NCBI GenBank assembly: GCA_946481425.1
Contig: CAMLNT010000068.1
Location: 1-11,508 of the forward strand
Length of the DNA stretch: 11,508 bases
Direction: 5' to 3'
From: an uncultured Brevundimonas sp.
GTDB taxonomy: Bacteria; Pseudomonadota; Alphaproteobacteria; Caulobacterales; Caulobacteraceae
A program made the translations under genes and the position numbers. The notes under the pieces were generated by a model. It was not told the DNA's origin. It did no database searches and worked only from the letters and a program-made list of their open reading frames with translations. Positions within the stretch are counted from its first letter, which is position 1, and the number at the start of each line of letters is the position of its first letter. Of this stretch, positions 6,559 to 11,508 are shown in pieces.

Positions 6559-7919
6559 TCCAGGTCGGTAAAGAAGCGCTCGGGCCGGACGTGCGTGAAC
6601 CAGCTGACCGGATTCAGGATGCTGGCGCCCGGGGTCCAGGAGAACAGGATCACCTGGGCCTTGCCGACCAGATTTTCGTGCGGGACGAGGCCTACGCCGC
6701 CGGCTTCCCAGACGTAGCGGCTATCCATCGAGTCATCGCGGTTGTCGCCCATCACGAAGTAATGGCCTTCCGGCACAGTGAACTCGTCGGTGTCGTCGCT
6801 CGGCGATCCCGGGCCGAGGTCCTGGATCCGGAACTCGCGGCCGCCCGGCAGGGTCTCGCGCAGTTGGACCGGGTTGGAGCCTTGGAAGGCGCCGCGAACG
6901 GCGGTCGCTTCCACGACCACGTCCTGCACCTGCTCGCCGTTGATGTAGAGGCGGTTGGCGATCATCTGGACGCGATCACCCGGAACGCCGATGACGCGCT
7001 TGATGTAGTCGGTGTAGCCGCGACCGTCGTTGTTCGGGCGCTTGAACACGACGATGTCGCCCCGCTCGGCCATACTGTCGAGCACGCGGCCGTCGAAGAT
7101 AGGCGGGCTCCACGGCACCGAGTGGCGCGAATAGCCGTACGACCACTTCGAGACGACGATGTAGTCGCCCTCATAGAGATTCGGCTCCATCGAAGCCGAC
7201 GGAATCGTGAAGGGCTGGAAGGCGAACACGCGCACCACCAGCGCGATCAGCAGCGCATAGACGACGGTGCGGATGATATCGAACAGCTCCGAGAAGAAGC
7301 CGCCCTTCTCTTCCTTGGCGTCGCGCGAGCGCCTGGACTTGGCCTCGCGGCGCGGCGCGGGGGCCGGTTCGTCGAACGGGGCGTCGCCGCTGTCGCTCCA
7401 GATCGGGCGCGAGGCAGAGGCCGCGGCGGCTCCGGCGGCGGCCGCTCCGGCGCCGACGAGTAGCGGATCGATCGGTTGTTGCGGCTCGACCGGCGCGGGC
7501 GCTGGCTCGGCGACAGGCTCCGGCTCATAGGCCGACACGGGCTCGTGCGCGACCGCGTCCCTCGATGCGTGGGCAGCGACCGGCTCTGCGTGCGCTTCCG
7601 GGATCGGGTCTGCGGGGGGCGCGGGCTCAGGGTCGACCGCCGGAGCCGGTTCGGGCTCGGGGGCGACGGGCTCGGGATCGGCGGCGGGAGCCGGATCGGG
7701 GTCGGCCGGCGTGACAGGCTCGGGATCGGCCGCAGGCGCGGGATCCGGGTCCGTCGGCTGGGGAATCGGCTGGGGCTCGGGCTGGTGCGCGACGGGCTCG
7801 GCGGCCTCGACCGGCGCAGGCTCGGCGTGCGTCTCAGCCGGCGTCGGCTCAGGCTGGTGCGGCGCCGGAGCATGCCCGTCCGTCTGACCGTCGTGCGGCT
7901 TGTTGTCTTCGTCGCTCAT
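6555..7919 (-). CDS. lepB: signal peptidase I with a ~200-residue Pro/Glu/Ala-rich N-terminal extension
   Basis: LepB cleaves signal peptides from exported proteins at the periplasmic face of the inner membrane. Residues about 212-454 are a complete enzyme: membrane segment 215-233, box B IPSASMEPNL with nucleophile S243, box D DYIKRVIGVPGD with general base K307, and box E GDNRDDSMDSR (391-401). The preceding 200 or so residues are unusual. They form a low-complexity region rich in Pro, Glu, Asp and Ala, with DPDPAPAADPEPV repeated exactly at 57-69 and 73-85. An Ala/Gly stretch follows (153-170), then a basic segment (189-205). A typical bacterial LepB has a much shorter N-terminus. The ATG at 7919 has only a weak ribosome site; the frame continues through the extension without a stop, so the extension appears translated. 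An internal start just before the basic segment cannot be excluded. The gene follows acpS by 43 bp and overlaps rnc by four bases. Confidence 0.97.
   Translation of the reverse strand: MSDEDNKPHDGQTDGHAPAPHQPEPTPAETHAEPAPVEAAEPVAHQPEPQPIPQPTDPDPAPAADPEPVTPADPDPAPAADPEPVAPEPEPAPAVDPEPAPPADPIPEAHAEPVAAHASRDAVAHEPVSAYEPEPVAEPAPAPVEPQQPIDPLLVGAGAAAAGAAAASASRPIWSDSGDAPFDEPAPAPRREAKSRRSRDAKEEKGGFFSELFDIIRTVVYALLIALVVRVFAFQPFTIPSASMEPNLYEGDYIVVSKWSYGYSRHSVPWSPPIFDGRVLDSMAERGDIVVFKRPNNDGRGYTDYIKRVIGVPGDRVQMIANRLYINGEQVQDVVVEATAVRGAFQGSNPVQLRETLPGGREFRIQDLGPGSPSDDTDEFTVPEGHYFVMGDNRDDSMDSRYVWEAGGVGLVPHENLVGKAQVILFSWTPGASILNPVSWFTHVRPERFFTDLE
7665..7751 (-). repeat. 48-bp-period tandem repeat within lepB
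   Basis: Two units of a 16-codon period encode the same 13 residues (DPDPAPAADPEPV) at LepB positions 57-69 and 73-85. The DNA of the two units differs at several third codon positions, so the duplication is not recent or has been kept at protein level. Looser DPEP/PEP units continue on both sides. Confidence 0.75.
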
Positions 7920-7962
7920 ATGCGGAAACCCCGACCCCCGGAAAACGCTACTCGCTAACGAT

Positions 7963-8367
7963 TCATTGTGACAGGGGCAAGGCTTCGATCACAACGAAGG
8001 CCTGGGCGTACGGATGGTCGTCGGTCAGGGACAGGTGAATGCGCGCATCGAGCCCCTCGGGCAGCAAAACGGCAAGCCGCTCGGCGGCCCCCCCCGTGAG
8101 CTTCAGGGTGGGCTGGCCGCTCGGCAGGTTCACCACGCCCATGTCGCGCCAGTAGACCGAACCGCGCATGCCGGTGCCCAGCGCCTTGGCGCAGGCCTCC
8201 TTGGCCGAGAAACGCTTGGCATAGCTGGCGGCCTTGTCCGGCTTCCGCTCCGAACGCGCCCGCTCGAGGTCGGTGAAGCAGCGGTTGGTGAAGCGCTCGC
8301 CGAACCGGTCCAGGCTGTTCTGGATACGACGGATGTCGGTCAAATCCGCGCCAATGCCGATAATCAC
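7963..8367 (-). CDS. acpS: holo-[acyl-carrier-protein] synthase
   Basis: AcpS transfers 4'-phosphopantetheine from CoA to the serine of acyl carrier protein, activating it for fatty-acid synthesis. The 134-residue protein is full length. The Mg-binding motif [12 protein letters not shown] contains D8. The second motif, [16 protein letters not shown], contains E57 and K61. The start is GTG (8367), overlapping the pdxJ stop as GTGA; GGAG lies eight bases upstream. A run of eight C (8088-8095 on the plus strand) falls in the codons for LTGGAAERL and leaves the frame intact. The stop is 43 bp before lepB. Linkage pdxJ-acpS is common in proteobacteria. Confidence 0.97.
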   Translation of the reverse strand: MIIGIGADLTDIRRIQNSLDRFGERFTNRCFTDLERARSERKPDKAASYAKRFSAKEACAKALGTGMRGSVYWRDMGVVNLPSGQPTLKLTGGAAERLAVLLPEGLDARIHLSLTDDHPYAQAFVVIEALPLSQ

Positions 8368-9125
8368 GCCAGAATCTCCGCCCGCCCCAGGTCCATCACT
8401 TCGCGCATACGCCGGATCGCGGCGTCCAGGCCTGTGAAGATGGCTTCCCCGATCAGGAAATGCCCGATGTTGAGTTCCACCACCTGCGGAATAGCCGCCA
8501 GCACCGGAGCGGTGTCGTAGTCCAGGCCGTGTCCGGCGTGGACCTCCAGCCCGAGCGCGTCCGCCTGAGCCGCCGCCGCGCGGATGGCGTCCAGCGCCGC
8601 ACCCGCTTCGCGCGCCCTGCCCTCATGCAGAAAATCACAGAACGCGCCCGTATGCAGCTCGACCACCTGGGCGCCCGCCCGGGCCGAGGCGTCGATCTGG
8701 GTCGGGTCGGCCCCGACGAACAGCGACACGCGGCTGCCAGCGTCCGCCAGCCGCCGGGTGGCAGATGCGACCGCCTCGAACTGACCCGCCACGTCGAGCC
8801 CGCCCTCGGTCGTACGCTCCTCGCGGCGCTCCGGGACGAGGCATACAGCGTGCGGCCGGTGCCGGAGCGCAATGCCGATCATCTCTTCGGTGACGGCCAT
8901 TTCGAGGTTCAGGGGTCGTCCCGCCGCCTGCAGAAGCACGGTCAGCCGTTCGATGTCGTGGTCCGAGATGTGCCGCCGATCCTCGCGAAGGTGGGCGGTG
9001 ATACCGTCGGCCTCTGCGCCCAGCGCAATCTCGGCCGCGCGCAAGGGGTCGGGCAGGTCGCCGCCGCGAGCGTTCCGGACGGTCGCCACATGGTCGATGT
9101 TGACCCCGAGCCGGAGCGGACGCAT
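8364..9125 (-). CDS. pdxJ: pyridoxine 5'-phosphate synthase
   Basis: PdxJ condenses 1-deoxy-D-xylulose 5-phosphate with 3-amino-2-oxopropyl phosphate to pyridoxine 5'-phosphate, the ring-closing step of de novo vitamin B6 synthesis. The 253-residue TIM barrel shows [16 protein letters not shown] (6-21), the [11 protein letters not shown] segment with H45 (equivalent to the E. coli catalytic His45), LNLEMA with E75, then [28 protein letters not shown] and [11 protein letters not shown]. The start at ATG 9125 is chosen because the family begins at [17 protein letters not shown] is nearby, and the ATG shares its A with the pyrE stop (TGATG). The same frame is open further upstream to 9329, but that stretch is Arg/Gly-rich and antisense-like in composition. 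Confidence 0.97.
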   Translation of the reverse strand: MRPLRLGVNIDHVATVRNARGGDLPDPLRAAEIALGAEADGITAHLREDRRHISDHDIERLTVLLQAAGRPLNLEMAVTEEMIGIALRHRPHAVCLVPERREERTTEGGLDVAGQFEAVASATRRLADAGSRVSLFVGADPTQIDASARAGAQVVELHTGAFCDFLHEGRAREAGAALDAIRAAAAQADALGLEVHAGHGLDYDTAPVLAAIPQVVELNIGHFLIGEAIFTGLDAAIRRMREVMDLGRAEILA

Positions 9126-9709
9126 CACGCCTTCAGCCTCCGGCTCCCCGGATCCTCGATCGGGATGGCGGCGAGTTCGGGCGGCAACTGGTCGGCGGGA
9201 TAGGCCGGCACGCTCATCCGGGCCAGGGCCACCAGCGGCACGCCGACATCGACCTTGCCGCCCGAACGGTCCACGACGCAGGCGGCCGCCACGACGTTGC
9301 CGCCCGCCTCGCGGATGGCGGTGATGCACTCGCGCGACGACAGGCCGGTCGTGACGATGTCCTCGACCATCAGGACGCGGTGGCCGGGTTCAAGCCGGAA
9401 GCCCCGGCGTAGGGCGAAAGAGCCTTCGACCCGCTCCACATAGAGGGCCGGCACGCCCAGCTGACGCGCTGTCTCATAGCCCGGAATTACGCCGCCCATG
9501 GCGGGCGAGACTACGATATCGATCTCGCCGATCTCGGCCTTCACCCGCTCGGCCAACGCCTTGCAGAGCCGCTCGCAGCGCTCCGGATGGGCGAAGACGA
9601 GGTTCTTCTGGAGAAACACCGGGCTGTGCAGGCCCGAGGACAGGACGAAATGGCCTTCCCTGAGGGCTCCGACCGCGCGGAACTCCTCCATCACCTCGTC
9701 CAGTCGCAT
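9125..9709 (-). CDS. pyrE: orotate phosphoribosyltransferase
   Basis: PyrE joins orotate and PRPP to make orotidine 5'-phosphate, the fifth step of UMP synthesis. The protein has 194 residues. [11 protein letters not shown] (24-34) matches the family's N-terminal substrate region, and [14 protein letters not shown] (112-125) is the PRPP-binding motif. The loop between ([15 protein letters not shown]) lacks the lysine-rich form of the enterobacterial enzymes and fits the other PyrE subfamily. GGAG lies six bases before ATG 9709. The ATG directly abuts the stop of the DUF6265 gene, and the stop overlaps the pdxJ start by one base. Both point to one transcript. Confidence 0.96.
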   Translation of the reverse strand: MRLDEVMEEFRAVGALREGHFVLSSGLHSPVFLQKNLVFAHPERCERLCKALAERVKAEIGEIDIVVSPAMGGVIPGYETARQLGVPALYVERVEGSFALRRGFRLEPGHRVLMVEDIVTTGLSSRECITAIREAGGNVVAAACVVDRSGGKVDVGVPLVALARMSVPAYPADQLPPELAAIPIEDPGSRRLKA

Positions 9710-10159
9710 TCAGCTCTCCGGGCAGCGCGTGTTCAACTCCGCAGCCTGGTAGGTCCACTCCATCGACTGCGCCTCGCCGTCGATGGTCCCTTCGATGCGC
9801 CCGGTCAAGACATCGCCCGTGCGGGAATAGATCACGCGCTGGGGAAAGTCGTTTTCGGGGTTCTCGAACACCGCGCGCTGGCCTTCGAGGCTGACGAGTG
9901 GGAAGACGACGTTGGGACCGGTCGGCTCGTACACGAACGACAAATGCCCGTTGATCGTGGCGAAGACCGTCCTTTCCGACGCGACACGCTCGCCATTGAG
10001 GTTGACGGTGGTCCCGAACAGGACGCCGCCGCGGGCATCGGACCAGTATTCGGCGACCTCGCGGCCGTTATCGCAGGACAGCCAGTAGCCCGCGACCCAG
10101 TTCAGGTCCGACGCCGGCGTGGCCGCGATCTGGGCAGCGGCAAGAAGTGAGATGAGCAT
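9710..10159 (-). CDS. DUF6265 family protein, probably exported
   Basis: A 149-residue protein that I assign to the DUF6265 family from memory of its pattern: WVAGYWLSC near the N-terminus (21-29), EYWSDARGGVLFGT (37-50) and the hallmark FENPENDFPQRVIYSR (98-113). The function of the family is unknown. The first 17 residues are hydrophobic and could be a short signal peptide (LISLLAAAQIAATPA), though they lack a basic start. C29 and C146 might pair. ATG 10159 is preferred to the GTG at 10180 because GGAGG sits five bases upstream of it. The TGA stop touches the pyrE ATG with no base between, so the two are surely translated from the same mRNA. A link with pyrimidine synthesis is not implied. 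Confidence 0.87.
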   Translation of the reverse strand: MLISLLAAAQIAATPASDLNWVAGYWLSCDNGREVAEYWSDARGGVLFGTTVNLNGERVASERTVFATINGHLSFVYEPTGPNVVFPLVSLEGQRAVFENPENDFPQRVIYSRTGDVLTGRIEGTIDGEAQSMEWTYQAAELNTRCPES

Positions 10160-10186
10160 CGGCCCCTCCGTGATGACCACGCCGTT

Positions 10187-10228
10187 CTAGGACGGGCCAA
10201 CGGGCTCCGGCTTGTAGGAATGCGACAC
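10187..10228 (-). pseudogene. displaced 3'-end remnant of an AraC-family gene (13 codons plus stop)
   Basis: Read on the minus strand, this stretch encodes VSHSYKPEPVGPS and a TAG. The intact AraC-family gene at 10604-11404 ends VSHSYKPEVG. The first 20 bases are identical between the two; the next codons differ only at third positions (CCG/CCC, GAG/GAA), and then the tails diverge. This looks like the former end of the regulator gene, pushed away by the segment in between. It begins immediately after the TAA of the small gene at 10229. Twenty identical bases at chance are very unlikely; the direction of events is inference. Confidence 0.65.
10209..10228 (+). repeat. 20-bp direct repeat, left copy
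   Basis: GGCTTGTAGGAATGCGACAC on the plus strand, identical to 10617-10636 and in the same orientation. It flanks the small gene at 10229-10540 and encodes the VSHSYKP part of the AraC-family tail. No inverted symmetry is evident within it. Confidence 0.85.
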
Positions 10229-10540
10229 TTATGGCGTGGCCTCTCCAGTGGCGCAGAACTCCCGACGGGCCGCGCCGACATAGTTCCTGCCGTCGACAAC
10301 GAGGGCAAGCCTCTCGAGCGCTTGGTCAAAAGTCTCTGGCGAAGGGTTCGAAGACAGCACCTGTCTCGCCTCCGCTTCGTGCCTATCCAAGTCGTCCAGG
10401 TATCGATCGAGGCGTTCGCAGACCGAAACAGAACCACCTGCAGCAGCCGTCGACGGTGCGCTTGTTTCACCAGTCGTCGTCTCTGCAGGGACTTCGACCG
10501 AAATGGGCTGGAACAGCAGCACCAAGGTAAGGCCAATCAT
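10229..10540 (-). CDS. small predicted exported protein of unknown family, cassette gene
   Basis: A 103-residue protein I do not recognise. It starts with a hydrophobic stretch (MIGLTLVLLFQPISV), probably a signal peptide or anchor with no basic start. A Thr/Ala/Gly-rich linker (about 20-37) follows, then a charged helical part (ERLDRYLDDLDRHEAEARQVL and FDQALERLALVVD). Two cysteines, C41 and C96, bracket that helical part and could pair. GGGAG lies seven bases before ATG 10540. About a third of its codons end in A or T by hand count, with AGG, AGA, CAA and ACT in use. The neighbours are near an eighth (checked on the first 50 codons of pyrE), suggesting a foreign origin. It lies between two copies of a 20-bp direct repeat, and its TAA touches the left copy. 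A real gene is likely but not certain. Confidence 0.68.
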   Translation of the reverse strand: MIGLTLVLLFQPISVEVPAETTTGETSAPSTAAAGGSVSVCERLDRYLDDLDRHEAEARQVLSSNPSPETFDQALERLALVVDGRNYVGAARREFCATGEATP

Positions 10541-10603
10541 CGAATTTCTCCCGCCAAGGTCGAAGATTTCCTCAGAACCCCTGGACGGAAGTGTGGCGCA
10601 CGC

Positions 10604-11404
10604 CTAGCCGACTTCGGGCTTGTAGGAATGCGACACCAGCGACCGGGCGAGCCCGGCCTTCTGACCGGCCCACTCAGTCGCCGTGCGGCCGAGAAATCGC
10701 CGGAAATCGCGGGCCATCTGCGGCTGGTCGAAATAACCGGCCGCGAGCGCCGCCGAGACCCAGCCGCCCTCCTCGTCAGCCTCGATGGCGTCGAAAACCT
10801 TGCGGAAGCGGAAGATGGCGCGAAGCGTGCGCGCGGGGATGCCGACGCGCTTGAGGAACCGCCGCTGGCCGGCGCGATCAAGGCTGACCGTCTCGTCCGC
10901 GTAGAGGGCGTCGACGGCTGAACGGACCAGCGGGTCCGGGCGGCCGGCGTCCGCCAGGTCCGTCGAGACGGCCCGTTCCAGCACTGCGAGGGGATCGGCG
11001 GCGACGGCCAGGTCCTCGAGCAGACGCTGTGTCCAGTCGGGCCGGAACTCCAGCAGATCGACGTGGGTGTCGGTCGTGGTCTGGACCGGGCGGCCCAGCC
11101 ATTCGAACGCGCCGTCGGGCTCGAACCGCACGGCAAAGACGCGGGTGGGTCCGGGGGCCTGAATCCAGAGCGGCCGGGTCAACTGGCCGACGAACATCGC
11201 CTTGGGCTGGAGCGCGACCGCGCCACCCGCACGGCGCTCCTCGTGCGGCGGGCCGAGATCAAAGATCAGCTCGGGGCAGCCGTCGGCGCAGATGGGCTGG
11301 GGCTCGGCGTCGGCCTCGGTGCGCGTGTAGGTCCAGATGCGCCGCGCCCAGGGGCGGATCGCCGCCGAGGGCACGCGCTCCTCGTAGGTGAAGCTGTCGC
11401 TCAA
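10604..11404 (-). CDS. AraC-family transcriptional regulator with DUF6597-like N-terminal domain
   Basis: The C-terminal part carries an AraC-type double helix-turn-helix. The second helix pair is marked by GYFDQPQMARDF (223-234 in this numbering), with RRFLGRTATEW after it. The first pair is in VGIPARTLRAIFRFRKVFDAI. The N-terminal 115 or so residues (FTYEERVPSAAIRPWARRIWTY ... CPELIFDLG ... VRFEPDGAFEWLG) resemble the DUF6597 sensor domain seen in such regulators; the ligand is unknown. Two starts are possible. TTG 11404 overlaps the upstream TGA as TTGA, like other junctions here, and coding composition improves from that point. GTG 11440 would add 12 codons, several of them rare here, and overlap the upstream frame by 40 bases. 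Neither has a strong ribosome site. Its final codons (VSHSYKPEVG) lie in the right copy of the 20-bp repeat and may have been replaced. Targets could include its own operon, but no operator is visible. Confidence 0.88.
   Translation of the reverse strand: MSDSFTYEERVPSAAIRPWARRIWTYTRTEADAEPQPICADGCPELIFDLGPPHEERRAGGAVALQPKAMFVGQLTRPLWIQAPGPTRVFAVRFEPDGAFEWLGRPVQTTTDTHVDLLEFRPDWTQRLLEDLAVAADPLAVLERAVSTDLADAGRPDPLVRSAVDALYADETVSLDRAGQRRFLKRVGIPARTLRAIFRFRKVFDAIEADEEGGWVSAALAAGYFDQPQMARDFRRFLGRTATEWAGQKAGLARSLVSHSYKPEVG
10617..10636 (+). repeat. 20-bp direct repeat, right copy
   Basis: Identical to 10209-10228. It lies inside the last codons of the AraC-family gene, which stops at 10604. The distance between corresponding bases of the copies is 408 bp. 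Confidence 0.85.
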
Positions 11405-11508
11405 CGGGCGGCGAACCCTACCAGCACTTCGCAGAACCACCGGCCCGCCGTCAGCGACGACACATCGCCGGACTCGAGGGAGGGATCGAACTCGGTCCGG
11501 TCAACTGC
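11401..11508 (-). CDS. C-terminal fragment of an unidentified gene, 5' part beyond the window
   Basis: A frame open from the right edge to TGA at 11401 gives 35 residues (AVDRTEFDPSLESGDVSSL, then TAGRWFCEVLVGFAAR). Third codon positions are mostly G or C, as in the other genes, and the stop overlaps a candidate TTG start of the AraC-family gene by four bases. The fragment is too short to name. A chance open frame of this length is quite possible in GC-rich DNA, so support is moderate. Confidence 0.5.
   Translation of the reverse strand, partial: AVDRTEFDPSLESGDVSSLTAGRWFCEVLVGFAAR

Noticed and set aside
6543..7958. Plus-strand open frames opposite lepB, including an Arg/Gly-rich one at 7476-7958
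   Set aside because: They mirror the catalytic and Pro/Glu-rich parts of LepB. The Arg-Leu-Gly repeats are the antisense of its PEP repeats.
8088..8095. Run of eight C in acpS as a possible phase-variable tract
   Set aside because: The frame is intact, acpS is essential, and runs of this length arise readily in GC-rich DNA. There is no sign of switching.
9126..9329. 68-codon N-terminal extension of the pdxJ frame
   Set aside because: It lies within pyrE in another frame and is Arg/Gly-rich. The PdxJ family starts at MRPLRLGVN, where a ribosome site is present.
1..11508. Search for tRNA, rRNA, CRISPR, IS elements, integrases or Rho-independent terminators
   Set aside because: Nothing recognisable was seen by eye on either strand. 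Short or diverged RNA elements could be missed without a covariance-model search.

Overview
The window is a GC-rich stretch of bacterial chromosome. Gene content and order (pyrE-pdxJ-acpS-lepB-rnc-era, then recO-parC), the RecO type without zinc-finger cysteines and the high GC at third codon positions point to an alphaproteobacterium. Caulobacterales, perhaps Brevundimonas-like, is my best guess, but it rests on family knowledge and not on a search.

Layout from the right edge, since almost everything is on the minus strand. (1) 11508-10604: the tail of an unidentified gene, then an AraC-family regulator. (2) 10636-10187: a small cassette-like segment. It carries one 103-codon gene of atypical codon use, is bounded by a perfect 20-bp direct repeat, and appears to have displaced the original 3' end of the regulator gene. 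(3) 10159-4928: a tightly packed, probably co-transcribed run: DUF6265 protein, pyrE (pyrimidine synthesis), pdxJ (vitamin B6), acpS (activation of acyl carrier protein), lepB (signal peptidase I with a roughly 200-residue Pro/Glu/Ala-rich N-terminal extension), rnc (RNase III) and era (ribosome-assembly GTPase). Most junctions overlap by 1-4 bases. (4) 4915-3905: a plus-strand gene for a three-pass membrane protein of unknown family, convergent with era. (5) 3774-1: a second minus-strand run: a secreted protein with two NTF2/SnoaL-like domains, a small cysteine-rich lipoprotein, recO, and parC, whose 3' part lies beyond the left edge.

The housekeeping genes cover translation-linked RNA processing, protein export, DNA repair, chromosome decatenation and cofactor or nucleotide synthesis. 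Three accessory envelope genes (2489-4915) separate era from recO, which are neighbours in many proteobacteria. They force recO-parC onto a separate promoter, probably in the divergent region 3775-3904.

No rRNA, tRNA, CRISPR array, transposase or integrase was seen. The items most worth a second look are the 20-bp-repeat-bounded cassette at the 3' end of the AraC gene, the LepB extension, and the three-gene insertion with a duplicated CxC-bearing NTF2-like protein and an unrecognised membrane protein.
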